Origin: Paracidovorax konjaci
Lineage (GTDB): Bacteria; Pseudomonadota; Gammaproteobacteria; Burkholderiales; Burkholderiaceae_C
Assembly: GCF_900112675.1 (NCBI RefSeq)
Contig: NZ_FOMQ01000003.1
Location: forward strand, 388,507 to 452,506
DNA: 64,000 nt
Direction of reading: 5' to 3'
In this document: piece after piece, positions 20,272 to 29,657 of the stretch
Layout of the letters: the number at the start of each line of letters is the position of its first letter
Numbering within the stretch: position 1 is the first letter of the stretch
The notes under the pieces: model-generated
What the model saw: only the letters and a program-made list of their open reading frames with translations
Databases searched by the model: none
What the model was told of the DNA's origin: nothing
Translations under genes and position numbers: made by a program

Positions 20272-21604
20272 ATCCCTGCCCGCCGCTCCGTCACCCTCCG
20301 CGCGCAATGCCCGTTACGCCAACGCGGCTGCTGGCCTCAAGAACCTCCACCAGCTGATCCAGCTGCGCTGGGTGGCCGTGGTCGGCCAGGTCTTCACCAT
20401 CGAGGTCGCCTACTACAGCCTGGGGCTGTCGCTGCCCATGCACGAGATGCTCATGGTGGTGGGCTGCCTCGCGCTCTTCAACGTCGTGAGCCTGCTGCGC
20501 TGGCGCACCGGGCACAGCGTGCGGCAGGTGGAGCTGTTCCTGGCGCTGCTCATCGACGTGGCGGTGCTCACCGTGCAGCTCTACCTGAGCGGCGGCACGG
20601 GCAATCCGTTCGTCTTTCTCTACCTGTTGCAGATCGCGGTGGGCGCCGTGCTGCTGCGCGGCGGCTTCATCTGGTCCATGGTGGTCATCGCCACCTGCTG
20701 CTTCGCCGCGCTCTCGCGCTACAACCTGCCGTTGCCGCTCACCGCCGACCTGCAGCGCGGCCTGTCGAGCCCCTACCTGCTGGGCCTGCTGGTGTGCTTC
20801 CTGCTCAACGCGATCCTGCTGGTGATCTTCATCACGCGCATCGAGCACAACCTGCGCCAGCGCGATGCGCGGCTGGCCGCCGCACGCCAGCGCGCCCTGG
20901 AAGAGGAGCACATCGTGCGCATGGGCCTACTGGCCTCCGGCGCAGCGCACGAACTGGGCACGCCGCTCTCCACCATGGCCGTGATCCTGGGCGACTGGCG
21001 GCACGACCGGCGCCTGGCCGCCGACACGGTGCTGCAGGACGAGATCGCCGAGATGCAGATCCAGGTACAGCGCTGCAAGACCATCGTGAGCGGCATTCTG
21101 CTGTCGGCCGGCGAGACACGCGGCGAGGCTTCGGCGCAGACCACCGTGCGCACCTTCGTGGACGACCTGGCCCGGGACTGGCGCGCCACGCGCTCCATCG
21201 CCGCCTTCGACTACGACAACCGCTTCGGCACCGACACGCCCATGGTGGCCGACACCACCTTGCAGCAGATGGTCTTCAATGTGTTGGACAATGCCCGGGA
21301 CGCCTCGCCCGACTGGGTGGGACTCGCCGTCGAGCGCGACGCCGATACGCTGCGCATCACCGTCACCGATGCCGGCCCCGGCTTCGATCCGGCCATCCTC
21401 GCCCAGTTGGGTAAACCCTACCAGTCGAGCAAGGGCCGTGCGGGCGGCGGGCTCGGACTCTTCCTGGCCATGAACGTGGCGCGCACGCTCGGCGGCAGCG
21501 TCACGGCACGCAACCCGCAAGGCGGCGGCGCCGAGGTGAGCATCCGCCTGCCCCTCGCCGCCATCGCCCTGACCGAAACCGGACAACCACACCATGGACG
21601 ATGA
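20234..21604 (+). CDS. regB: Redox sensor histidine kinase RegB/PrrB type
   Basis: About 456 residues with a six-helix N-terminal membrane domain. The RegB quinone-binding motif is present as GGTGNPF from about residue 120. The H-box GAAHELGTPLSTMAV carries the phospho-acceptor His at about residue 239. A redox-active-type cysteine is in VQRCKTIVSG near residue 281. The ATPase domain ends with GGLGLFLAMNV. RegB senses quinone pool redox state and controls RegA. The start is uncertain: the GTG at 20234, overlapping the SURF1 gene, is chosen because no ATG follows before the membrane domain; an ATG at 20177 is further inside SURF1. It overlaps regA by 11 bases. Confidence 0.88.
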   Translation: MPSPAPRHSLRAESLPAAPSPSARNARYANAAAGLKNLHQLIQLRWVAVVGQVFTIEVAYYSLGLSLPMHEMLMVVGCLALFNVVSLLRWRTGHSVRQVELFLALLIDVAVLTVQLYLSGGTGNPFVFLYLLQIAVGAVLLRGGFIWSMVVIATCCFAALSRYNLPLPLTADLQRGLSSPYLLGLLVCFLLNAILLVIFITRIEHNLRQRDARLAAARQRALEEEHIVRMGLLASGAAHELGTPLSTMAVILGDWRHDRRLAADTVLQDEIAEMQIQVQRCKTIVSGILLSAGETRGEASAQTTVRTFVDDLARDWRATRSIAAFDYDNRFGTDTPMVADTTLQQMVFNVLDNARDASPDWVGLAVERDADTLRITVTDAGPGFDPAILAQLGKPYQSSKGRAGGGLGLFLAMNVARTLGGSVTARNPQGGGAEVSIRLPLAAIALTETGQPHHGR

Positions 21605-22127
21605 ACGCCTGCTGCTGATCGTGGAAGACGACGAAGCCCTCGCGCGCACGCTCGCACGCTCCTTCGAACGGCGCGGCTACCGCGTGCTGCAGGCCGACAG
21701 CCTGGCCGGCGTGGAAGACCTGCTGGCCGGGCCCGCGCCCGGCTATGCGGTGGTCGATCTCAAGCTCAAGGGCGAAGCCTCCGGCCTCGCCTGCGTGCAG
21801 AAGCTGCATGCCGGCAATCCCGAGATGCGCATCGTGGTGCTGACCGGCTTCGCCAGCATCGCCACGGCCGTGGAGGCCGTGAAGCTCGGTGCCTGCCATT
21901 ACCTGGCCAAGCCCTCCAATACCGACGACATCGAAGCCGCCTTCGGCCTTGCCGAAGGCAACACCGAGGTGGAACTCACCAACCGCTCCAGCTCGATCAA
22001 GACGCTCGAATGGGAGCGCATCCACGAGGTGCTGGCGGAAACCGACTTCAATATTTCCGAGGCCGCACGCCGCCTCGGCATGCACCGGCGCACCCTGACG
22101 CGCAAATTGGGCAAGCAGCGCGTCTGA
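21594..22127 (+). CDS. regA: Redox response regulator RegA/PrrA type
   Basis: A 177-residue regulator. The receiver domain has acidic residues in LLLIVEDDEA and the phospho-acceptor Asp55 in VVDLKLKG, with LTGFASIATAVEAVKLGA and a lysine in YLAKPSN. The C-terminus is a Fis-type helix-turn-helix (NISEAARRLGMHRRTLTRKL), as in RegA/PrrA/ActR. The partner is RegB just upstream. Such pairs control terminal oxidases and other redox genes; location after cyoABCD-SURF1 suggests the cyo operon as a target. Confidence 0.92.
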   Translation: MDDERLLLIVEDDEALARTLARSFERRGYRVLQADSLAGVEDLLAGPAPGYAVVDLKLKGEASGLACVQKLHAGNPEMRIVVLTGFASIATAVEAVKLGACHYLAKPSNTDDIEAAFGLAEGNTEVELTNRSSSIKTLEWERIHEVLAETDFNISEAARRLGMHRRTLTRKLGKQRV

Positions 22128-22273
22128 ATTGCGCTTTTCTGCCGCCGTACGGGCATGAAGTTCGTCTTAATGCCGTCTTTTGCTTCGATGAATCCACTCG
22201 GCAATGAACGGGTCGATACTGCGCCTCCGGGAGGCCCATCCGGGCCTTCCCTGCCGCAGCCAGGAACCGCCCC

Positions 22274-23743
22274 ATGCCCTCTTCCATCATCGAACGCCTC
22301 GCCGGCGCAGGCCTTCTGGACCGCATCTTCGTCGGCGGGCAATGGATCCGCCCCCACGGCCAGGACCGTTTCCCGGTCATCGATCCCTCCACCGAGGAAG
22401 CCGTCGCGGAGATCGTGCTGGGCGACGCCGAGGATGCCGCTGCCGCAATAACCGCCGCCCGGCAGGCCTTCGCGGGCTGGTCGGCCACCCCGCCCGGAAA
22501 CCGCTCAGCGATGCTCGACAGCATCCACAGCCTGATCCTCGAACGGGCAGAGCTGTTCGCCCAGGCGATCTCGCTGGAAATGGGGTCCGCCATCGCGGCG
22601 GCGCGCGGCGCGCAGGTGCCGTCCGCGGCCGAGCACATCCGCGTGGCGCGCGATCTCGCGGCCACCTACCCGTTCGCCACGCGCCGCGGAGACATCGACA
22701 TCCTGCGCGAGCCCATCGGCGTGTGCGGCCTCATCACGCCGTGGAACTGGCCCCTGTACCAGATCACCGCCAAGGTGGGGCCGGCGCTGGCCGCGGGATG
22801 CACCGTGGTGCTGAAGCCCAGTGAACTCTCGCCGCTGAGCGCGCTGCTGTTCGCCGAGCTGCTGCAGGACGCCGGCCTGCCCGCGGGCGTTTTCAATCTC
22901 GTGAGCGGCACGGGGCCGGAGGTCGGTGCGGCCCTGGCATCGCACCCCGAGGTGGACATGGTCTCGATCACCGGCTCCACCCGTGCGGGCGTCCTGGTGG
23001 CCCAGGCCGCCGCGCCGACCGTCAAGCGCGTGGCGCAGGAACTGGGCGGCAAGTCGCCCAACGTCCTCCTTCCCGACGCCGACCTCGCGCAGGCCGTGGC
23101 CGGCGGCATCGCCGCCGCCTTCCGCAACGTGGGCCAGTCCTGCAGCGCCCCCACGCGCATGATCGTGCCGCGCGAACGGCTCGCCGAGGTCGAGCGGCTC
23201 GCCAGCGAGGCCGTCTCCCGCCTCGCCGTGGGGGCGCCGGCCTCGCCGCAGACCACGCACGGCCCCGTGGCCAACCGTGCGCAGTTCAACCGCGTGCAGG
23301 AGATGATCGAGGCAGGCATCGGCGAAGGCGCGCGCCTCGTCTGCGGCGGCCCGGGCCGGCCCGAGGGCCTACCGCGCGGCTTCTACGTGCGCCCGACCGT
23401 CTTTTCGGGCGTGCAGCCGCAGATGCGGATCGCGCAGGAGGAAATCTTCGGCCCGGTGCTGGCCGTGATCCCCTACGACACCGTGGACGAGGCCGTGGAG
23501 ATCGCGAACGGCACCGAATACGGCCTGGGTGCCCATGTCCAGGGCGCCGATCCGCACGCGGCCCGCGCCGTCGCGGGTCGGATCCGCTCCGGGCAGGTGC
23601 ACGTCAACTACCCCGCATGGAATCCCGACGCTCCCTTCGGCGGGTACAAGCGCTCGGGCAACGGGCGCGAATACGGCCAGGAAGGGCTGGAAGAGTACCT
23701 GGAGACCAAGGCCATTCTCGGCCTCGGCGCCTCTGCCCGATAG
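22274..23743 (+). CDS. NAD(P)-dependent aldehyde dehydrogenase
   Basis: A 489-residue aldehyde dehydrogenase superfamily member. The cofactor region reads TPWNWPLYQITAKVGPALAAGCTVVLKPSE, the general-base glutamate is in QELGGKSPN, the nucleophile cysteine is in NVGQSCSAPTR, and EIFGPVLAVIPYD lies in the C-terminal third. It oxidises an aldehyde to the acid; the substrate is unknown. It is followed 71 bases later by an FAD amine/amino-acid oxidoreductase, so the pair may oxidise an amine or amino acid derivative in sequence. Confidence 0.9.
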   Translation: MPSSIIERLAGAGLLDRIFVGGQWIRPHGQDRFPVIDPSTEEAVAEIVLGDAEDAAAAITAARQAFAGWSATPPGNRSAMLDSIHSLILERAELFAQAISLEMGSAIAAARGAQVPSAAEHIRVARDLAATYPFATRRGDIDILREPIGVCGLITPWNWPLYQITAKVGPALAAGCTVVLKPSELSPLSALLFAELLQDAGLPAGVFNLVSGTGPEVGAALASHPEVDMVSITGSTRAGVLVAQAAAPTVKRVAQELGGKSPNVLLPDADLAQAVAGGIAAAFRNVGQSCSAPTRMIVPRERLAEVERLASEAVSRLAVGAPASPQTTHGPVANRAQFNRVQEMIEAGIGEGARLVCGGPGRPEGLPRGFYVRPTVFSGVQPQMRIAQEEIFGPVLAVIPYDTVDEAVEIANGTEYGLGAHVQGADPHAARAVAGRIRSGQVHVNYPAWNPDAPFGGYKRSGNGREYGQEGLEEYLETKAILGLGASAR

Positions 23744-23814
23744 CGGTGGCGGCACCGCCCACCCTTTTAGCGTGGCGCAAGGCCACGGCCCGAAACGTCC
23801 AACGAAAGCCATCG

Positions 23815-25143
23815 ATGTCCCAGCCGCTGCGCACGATCGAAACTTCACAGGCCCTGCCCACCCACGCCGATGCGGTGGTGATCGGCGGCGGGATCATCGG
23901 GGTCTTCACGGCCTACTACCTGGCGCGCCGGGGCCTCTCGGTGGCATTGGTCGAGAAGGGCCTGATCGGGGCCGAGCAATCCAGCCGCAACTGGGGCTGG
24001 TGCCGCCAGCAGAACCGCGATGCGCGCGAGCTGCCCATGGCGACCCGCAGCCTCGATCTCTGGGCGCAGTTCGCTGCCGACAGCGGCGAGGACACGGGCT
24101 TCAAGCGGTGCGGGCTGCTGTACCTGAGCGATGACGAAGGCGAGCTGTCCGGCTGGGCGAACTGGAGGGATTTCGCGAAGACCATGGGCGTCACCACCCA
24201 CATGCTGAGCGGCCAGCAAGCCACCGAGCGCGGCCGCGGAACCGGTCGGGCCTGGCGGGGCGGCGTCTTCTCGCCGAGCGATGGCACGGCCGATCCCTCC
24301 AAGGCCGCGCCGGCCGTGGCCGCGGCCGTGCAGAAACTGGGCGGCAGCGTGCACCAGCGCTGCGCGGCCCGCGGTATCGAAGTGCAGGGCGGCCAGGTCT
24401 GCGGTGTCGTGACCGAGGCGGGCACCATCCGCACCCGCTCGGTGGTCTTCTCGGGCGGGGCCTGGGCGTCCTCCTTCTGCCGGCAACTCGGCATCCGGTT
24501 TCCACAGGCCACCGTCCGCCAGTCGATCGTCCGCGTGGTGCCCGTGGACGGCGCGGACCTGCCCGACGCACTGCACACGACCCGTGTCTCGGCCACCCGC
24601 CGCAGCGACGGGAGCTACGCATTGGCCATCAGCGGCCGCGGGCGGGTCGATCCCACGGCGCAGCTCCTGCGCTTCGCGCCCCAGTTCCTGCCGATGTTCG
24701 CGAAGCGCTGGCGCAACATCCGCCCCGGCGGGCTCGAAGGGGTGCGCGCGGGCCACGAAACCCTGGCGCGGTGGCGGCTCGACGCGCCCACTCCCATGGA
24801 GCGCATGCGCATTCTCGACCCGCGGCCCGATGCCGCGGCCGTGCAGCAGACCCACCAGCGTGCCATCGAACTGCTGCCCGCCCTCCGCGGCACGGGCATC
24901 GCCAACGCCTGGGCCGGCTTCGTGGACAGCACGCCGGACGGCGTTCCCGGCATCGGCGAAGTGCCCGGCATCGGCGGCTTCATCCTGGCGGCCGGGTTCT
25001 CCGGACACGGCTTCGGCATCGGCCCCGGCGCCGGGCACCTGATTGCCGATCTGGTCACGGGCGCAAAGCCGATCTTCGACCCGGCTCCGTACCGGCCGGA
25101 GCGGTTCAGCAGTTCATCGTGGGGCAAGGTCGCCGACTTCTAG
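23815..25143 (+). CDS. FAD-dependent oxidoreductase of the DAO (glycine/D-amino acid oxidase) family
   Basis: A 442-residue flavoprotein. The Rossmann dinucleotide motif is ADAVVIGGGIIGVFTAYYLARRG near residues 18-42, followed by an acidic residue at VEKG and the SSRNWGWCRQQNRD segment found in a subset of DAO enzymes. The C-terminal FAD-binding part is GFILAAGFSGHGFGIGPGAGHLIADL. It probably oxidises an amine or amino acid. The chosen ATG is the first that gives the family N-terminus; it is co-directional with the aldehyde dehydrogenase. Confidence 0.86.
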   Translation: MSQPLRTIETSQALPTHADAVVIGGGIIGVFTAYYLARRGLSVALVEKGLIGAEQSSRNWGWCRQQNRDARELPMATRSLDLWAQFAADSGEDTGFKRCGLLYLSDDEGELSGWANWRDFAKTMGVTTHMLSGQQATERGRGTGRAWRGGVFSPSDGTADPSKAAPAVAAAVQKLGGSVHQRCAARGIEVQGGQVCGVVTEAGTIRTRSVVFSGGAWASSFCRQLGIRFPQATVRQSIVRVVPVDGADLPDALHTTRVSATRRSDGSYALAISGRGRVDPTAQLLRFAPQFLPMFAKRWRNIRPGGLEGVRAGHETLARWRLDAPTPMERMRILDPRPDAAAVQQTHQRAIELLPALRGTGIANAWAGFVDSTPDGVPGIGEVPGIGGFILAAGFSGHGFGIGPGAGHLIADLVTGAKPIFDPAPYRPERFSSSSWGKVADF

Positions 25144-25182
25144 GCACGCCTGCACCGCAAGGCCGTGCGCGGCCGCCGGGCC

Positions 25183-26046
25183 TCAACCGAGCAGCAGGCC
25201 CAGCCCCAGCGCCAGCAGGCCCGCCATGAGGCAGCGCCGGAATGCCTGCGGGGACAGGTGCCGGCGCAGCCGCGCGCCTAGTGCCATGCCGGCGATGGCC
25301 GGCGCCAGCAGCAGCATCGAGACCGCCAGCGTCGCCGGAGGCAGACTGGCCTGCGATGCGAGGCCCGCGCCCAACGCGATCGTGGACACCGTGAAGCACA
25401 GCCCCATCGCCTGCACGAGCGCATCGCGCTGCAGCCCCAGTGCCTGCAGATAGGGCACGGCCGGTACGACGAACACACCCGTCGCGGCCGTGATGGCACC
25501 CGTCGCCGCCCCCACGGGGAACCCCAGCCAGCGCTGGTGCCGCGCGGGCACGGCGGGCAGGTGCGCCCCCGCCAGCGACCAGCCCGCGTAGGCGATGAGT
25601 GCCGCTCCGAGCGCCATGCGGGCGCCCTGGCCCTCGGGCGGGCCCAGCCACCACGCCCCTGCCCAGGTGCCAGCGCAGATGCCCACCTGCAGCCCGGCCA
25701 TCCGCCGCAGCAGCGCCGGCACGCCGCGCCACGGCCCGGTCTGCCAGAGGTTGGTGGCGAGCGACGGCACGACCAGCAGCGCCGCGGCCTGCGCGGGTGG
25801 CATCCAGAGCGCAAGCAGCGCCATGGAAACGGTGGGCAGGCCCAGCCCGACCACGCCCTTCACCATGCCCGCCAGCAGGAACACCGCCGCCGCCGCGCAG
25901 GCCATGCCCAGCGGCGGGAAAGCCCCCACCGATCCCCACCCCACCGATCCCCACCCCGTCGCTCCCGCCATGGCCGTGCTCCCTGTCCACTGCGCCACCA
26001 GCGGCGCGGTGCCGCGATTCTGGAAGCGCTGCGGGCCGCGCGCCAT
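25183..26046 (-). CDS. TSUP family exporter (TauE/SafE type)
   Basis: Up to 287 residues. Eight or nine hydrophobic segments make up an inner-membrane exporter of the TauE/SafE family, which moves sulfite, sulfoacetate or related anions. The repeat-like start of the core is VFLLAGMVKGVVGLGLPTVSMALLALW, mirrored by VGAATGAITAATGVFVVPAVPYL in the second half. The start is uncertain: the first 47 residues are low complexity and include a duplicated GWGSV, so translation may begin at 25971 or 25905 instead. It diverges from the LysR gene and converges with the FAD oxidoreductase. Confidence 0.82.
   Translation of the reverse strand: MARGPQRFQNRGTAPLVAQWTGSTAMAGATGWGSVGWGSVGAFPPLGMACAAAAVFLLAGMVKGVVGLGLPTVSMALLALWMPPAQAAALLVVPSLATNLWQTGPWRGVPALLRRMAGLQVGICAGTWAGAWWLGPPEGQGARMALGAALIAYAGWSLAGAHLPAVPARHQRWLGFPVGAATGAITAATGVFVVPAVPYLQALGLQRDALVQAMGLCFTVSTIALGAGLASQASLPPATLAVSMLLLAPAIAGMALGARLRRHLSPQAFRRCLMAGLLALGLGLLLG
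25928..25957. repeat. 15-base tandem duplication in the TSUP gene 5' end
   Basis: Two exact adjacent copies of ACCGATCCCCACCCC, which on the coding strand give the repeated GWGSV peptide. It lies before the first membrane helix and may be a length-variable site or simply untranslated leader if the true start is downstream. Confidence 0.7.
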
Positions 26047-26114
26047 GCGGATGTTCCGTGGCCGGGCTTCGGCGCCGCCGAAGGCAGAGCGGCTCCTGCG
26101 TGGTAGCGTGCGGC

Positions 26115-27005
26115 ATGCGCTTCGATCTCACCGACCTGCAGCTCTTTCTCCACGTGCACGAGGCCGGCACGATCACGGCGGGCGCGCAGCGCTCGCACCT
26201 CTCCCTGGCATCGGCCAGCGAGCGCATCGTCGCCATGGAGCAGGCGCTCGGCGCGCCGCTGCTGGTGCGCGGGCAGCGCGGCGTGCGCGCCACGGCCGCA
26301 GGCCAGACGCTGGCGCACCACGCTCGCGCCGTGCTGCAGCAGATGGAGCAACTGCGCGGTGAACTCGGTGCGCACGGCAGCGGCCTGTCCGGCCACGTGC
26401 GCATGCTCTGCAATACCTCCGCGATGAGCGAGCACCTGCCCGGGCCGCTCTCGGCCTTCCTGGCGGCGCACCCGCGCACGGCCGTGGACGCCCTGGAGCG
26501 CGGGAGCGACGACGTGGCCGACGGCGTGCGGGGCGGCCTGTGCGACATCGGCATCGCCTCCCGCGCCGCCGACCTGCAGGGCCTGCAGACCCACCCTTTC
26601 GTGGCCGACCCCCTGGTGCTGGTCGTGCCCCCGGGCCACCGGCTGGCCGCGCGCGGCGCCATCGCCCTGGCGGACGCTGCGGGCGAGGATTTCGTGGGCC
26701 TGCCCGAGGACAGCGCACTGCAGGTCCACCTCGCGCGCCAGGCACGGCGCGCGGGCCGGCGGCTGCGCTACCGCGCGCGCCTGCAGCACGTCGATGCCGT
26801 GTGCCGGCTGGTGGGCCTGGGCGCGGGGCTCGTGGCCATCGTGCCGCGCGCCTCGGCCCTGCGGCTCGCCCGCAGCACCCGCGTGCAGCGCGTGCCCCTT
26901 ACCGACCCGTGGGCCGCGCGCGAACTGGTGCTCTGCGTCCGCCCCGAGGCCGGCGCCCTGCCCGCCCACGCCCGCGCGCTGCTGGACCACCTCGCCGCGC
27001 GCTGA
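26115..27005 (+). CDS. LysR family transcriptional regulator
   Basis: A 296-residue LysR regulator. The N-terminal winged helix-turn-helix is in DLQLFLHVHEAGTITAGAQRSHLSLASASERIVAMEQALGAPLLVR, and the effector domain covers residues 90-296. It starts 68 bases from the divergent TSUP gene, which is the classical LysR layout, so TSUP is the likely target. The start at 26115 is chosen because the frame upstream enters the divergent gene. Confidence 0.88.
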   Translation: MRFDLTDLQLFLHVHEAGTITAGAQRSHLSLASASERIVAMEQALGAPLLVRGQRGVRATAAGQTLAHHARAVLQQMEQLRGELGAHGSGLSGHVRMLCNTSAMSEHLPGPLSAFLAAHPRTAVDALERGSDDVADGVRGGLCDIGIASRAADLQGLQTHPFVADPLVLVVPPGHRLAARGAIALADAAGEDFVGLPEDSALQVHLARQARRAGRRLRYRARLQHVDAVCRLVGLGAGLVAIVPRASALRLARSTRVQRVPLTDPWAARELVLCVRPEAGALPAHARALLDHLAAR

Positions 27006-27169
27006 ACCGCGGCGGCCCCGCCCCGCCCCGCGCGGGCCCGCTTGCTTGCTTGTCCTGGATCAAGGCACCGTGCGCCTGCGCGCCGCAGAATCGCGCGCTT
27101 TGCCGCGCGCTGCCCGCCGCGGGCCTTCTCCGGGCCGCGGCGCCCGCGCCGGCACCCAGGACCCCTGCC

Positions 27170-28579
27170 ATGCCCACCCCTACCGCCCCCGAACTGCTGC
27201 TGCCCGCCGGATCGCTCGACAAGATGCGCACGGCCTACGACTTCGGCGCCGATGCCGTCTACGCGGGCCAGCCGCGCTACTCGCTGCGCGCGCGCAACAA
27301 CGAGTTCCGGCTGGAGCAGATCGGCCAGGGCATCCGCGAGGCGCATGCGCGCGGGCGCAGGTTCTTCGTCACCAGCAACCTGCTGCCGCACGACGACAAG
27401 GTGCGCACCTACCTGCGCGACATCGAGCCGGTGATCGCGCTCTGCCCCGACGCGCTCATCATGGCCGACCCCGGGCTCATCATGATGGTGCGCGAACGCT
27501 GGCCCGGCATGCCCATCCACCTCTCGGTGCAGGCGAACACGGTGAACGCGATGGCCGTGAAGTTCTGGCAGCGCATGGGGCTGGCGCGCATCATCCTCTC
27601 GCGCGAACTGGGGCTGGACGAGATCGCAGGCATCCGCCAGCAGTGCCCGGACATCGAGCTGGAAGTGTTCGTCCATGGCGCGCTGTGCATCGCCTATTCG
27701 GGGCGCTGCCTGCTCTCGGGCTACTTCAACCGGCGCGATGCCAACCAGGGCACCTGCACCAACGCCTGCCGCTGGAGCTATGCGGCCGGCGCCGCCACCG
27801 ACGCCACCGACAGCGGCGAGGTGCTGCCCGAGCGGCTCCAGGGCGACTTCGACCTGCAGGCGGAGCAAAGCGACGCCGACGGCGCCTTCGCGGCCTGCGG
27901 CGGCGCGGCGCGCCACCCGCTGGCCGACCGCGTGTACCTGCTGGAGGAAAAGGAGCGCCCCGGCGAACTGCTGCCCGTGATGGAGGACGAACACGGCACC
28001 TACATCCTCAACAGCCGCGACCTGCGCGCCGTGGAGCACGTGCAGCGCCTGGTCGCCATCGGCGTGGATTCGCTCAAGATCGAAGGGCGCACCAAGAGCC
28101 GCTACTACGTGGCCCGGACCGCGCAGGTGTACCGCCGCGCCATCGACGACGCAGTGGCCGGCCGGCCGTTCGATCCGGCGCTGCTCACGGAACTCGACGG
28201 GCTGGCGCACCGCGGCTACACGGCCGGATTCCTGCAGCGCCGCCCGGCGCAGGACCTGCAGAACTACACGACGGGCAGCTCGCAGCCGGTGCGCAGCCAG
28301 TTCGTCGGCCAGGTGGTCGCCACGGGCGACGGCTGGGCCGAGGTGGAAACCAAGAACCGCTTCGCCGTGGGCGACCGGCTGGAGATCATCCACCCCTCGG
28401 GCAACCGCACCGTGCGGCTGGAGCGCATGCACGCGGCCGACAGCGGCGCGCCGCTCCACGCCGCGCCGGGCAGCCCGCTGCGCGTGCGCATCCCGATGGA
28501 CGGGCCGGCCGACGGCGCCATGCTGGCCCGGCTCATGAATGAAAACACCTCCATGCCGCCGATTCCATTGAATAGTTAG
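27170..28579 (+). CDS. U32 family peptidase-like protein, tRNA hydroxylation protein TrhP/YegQ type
   Basis: A 469-residue protein of the U32 family. Family segments: ELLLPAGSLDKMRTAYDFGADAVYAG at the N-terminus, LSVQANTVNAMAVKFWQRMG, EVFVHGALCIAYSGRCLLSGYFNRRDANQGTCTNACRWSY with the conserved cysteines, and DSLKIEGRTKSRYYVA. YegQ/TrhP proteins are needed for 5-hydroxyuridine formation in tRNA with prephenate as oxygen donor in E. coli, so peptidase activity is doubtful. The stop codon at 28577-28579 touches a palindrome. Confidence 0.85.
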   Translation: MPTPTAPELLLPAGSLDKMRTAYDFGADAVYAGQPRYSLRARNNEFRLEQIGQGIREAHARGRRFFVTSNLLPHDDKVRTYLRDIEPVIALCPDALIMADPGLIMMVRERWPGMPIHLSVQANTVNAMAVKFWQRMGLARIILSRELGLDEIAGIRQQCPDIELEVFVHGALCIAYSGRCLLSGYFNRRDANQGTCTNACRWSYAAGAATDATDSGEVLPERLQGDFDLQAEQSDADGAFAACGGAARHPLADRVYLLEEKERPGELLPVMEDEHGTYILNSRDLRAVEHVQRLVAIGVDSLKIEGRTKSRYYVARTAQVYRRAIDDAVAGRPFDPALLTELDGLAHRGYTAGFLQRRPAQDLQNYTTGSSQPVRSQFVGQVVATGDGWAEVETKNRFAVGDRLEIIHPSGNRTVRLERMHAADSGAPLHAAPGSPLRVRIPMDGPADGAMLARLMNENTSMPPIPLNS

Positions 28580-28595
28580 CTATAAAAAATATAGC
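28579..28595. repeat. AT-rich intergenic palindrome (copy B)
   Basis: GCTATA-AAAAA-TATAGC, starting on the last base of the U32 gene stop codon. It resembles the palindromes at 4804-4826 and 48428-48449 in its GCTA...TAGC arms and AT-rich loop. It could also act as a weak terminator for the U32 gene. Confidence 0.6.
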
Positions 28596-28655
28596 AAATT
28601 CATCGGTGGCGGAAAGCGGGTGCCGTGCGCGCTTCAGCGCTGCGGCGCAGGGGCT

Positions 28656-29657
28656 TCACCCGGCTGCCGCGGCGGGGCCCGGTGGCAGATCGGCCATCTG
28701 CCGCTCGAAAGCCCGCAGGCGCTTGTAGATCGAGAGCTGCTCCACCACCGTGCTCCAGTTCTGCACGAGGAACTGGAACGAATCCATCACCTTGTCGAAG
28801 GCGCGCGAGATCTGCTGCATCACCCCGAGCGTGATGACGCCTGCGATCAGGGTGGGGCCGAGCGCCACCAGCGGCACCAGCACGCTCACCTGCAGGTACG
28901 ACCACTTCACCACGTCGAAGTACAGGTAGTTGAAGAAGAGGCGGAAATAGTTGCGGCGCACCTCCGCGAACAGCGCGGCGGCCGTGGGCGGGGAGGCGCG
29001 GGCCGGGTCGTCCTCGCCCAGGACCAGCTCCTTGCGGTAGGCGGCTTCGACGCGCTGGTTGTGGAACTCCAGGCCGGGCAGCCGCACGCCCACCACGGCC
29101 AGCAGCAGCGTGCCGCCCAGCGACCAGGCCAGGGCCACCCAGACCAGCGCATGCGGCACGGCCCCGATGAGCGGCAGGCCCGTGAGCTTGTCCGACAGCA
29201 CCCAGAGCACCGGCAGGAACGCCGCCAGCGTCATCAGGCTGCGCATGCCGCTCAGGCCCAGGTCCTCCATCGTGCGGGCGAAGCGCATGGTGTCCTCCTG
29301 CACGCGCTGCGCGGCGCCTTCGATGTGGCGCAGCCGCGGCCAGGCGGCCATGTAGTGCTCGTTCATGGCCTGCCGCCAGCGGAAGATGTAGTGCTTGCAG
29401 AAGAAATCCACCAGCACCGCCGTCGTGACGTAGGCCATGGCGATGCGCGTGAAGGTGGAGAGCTGCCCCCAGAACTGCTCGGGGCCGATGCTGCCGGGCT
29501 TGCCCAGCGAGGTCTGGATCAGGTCGTAGAAGCTGCCGAACCAGTCGTTGATCTGCACATCGAGTTCGACGCGGTACCAGGTGGCCAGCAGGATCAGCGC
29601 GGAGCCTGCGATCGACCAGGCCCACCACCGGCGGGAGAGAAAAAAGGACTTGAACAT
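28656..29657 (-). CDS. sbmA: SbmA/BacA family peptide transporter
   Basis: A 333-residue membrane protein of the SbmA/BacA-like family, which imports peptides such as microcins and proline-rich antimicrobial peptides by proton motive force. Segments that fit include MFKSFFLSRRWWAWSI, LDVQINDWFGSFYDLIQ, AMAYVTTAVLVDFFCKHYIFRWRQAMNEHYM, RVQEDTMRFARTMEDLG and the C-terminal IYKRLRAFERQM. There is no ATPase domain, as expected for SbmA rather than the fused ABC form. It is downstream of acnB on the same strand but separated by a terminator. Confidence 0.87.
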   Translation of the reverse strand: MFKSFFLSRRWWAWSIAGSALILLATWYRVELDVQINDWFGSFYDLIQTSLGKPGSIGPEQFWGQLSTFTRIAMAYVTTAVLVDFFCKHYIFRWRQAMNEHYMAAWPRLRHIEGAAQRVQEDTMRFARTMEDLGLSGMRSLMTLAAFLPVLWVLSDKLTGLPLIGAVPHALVWVALAWSLGGTLLLAVVGVRLPGLEFHNQRVEAAYRKELVLGEDDPARASPPTAAALFAEVRRNYFRLFFNYLYFDVVKWSYLQVSVLVPLVALGPTLIAGVITLGVMQQISRAFDKVMDSFQFLVQNWSTVVEQLSIYKRLRAFERQMADLPPGPAAAAG

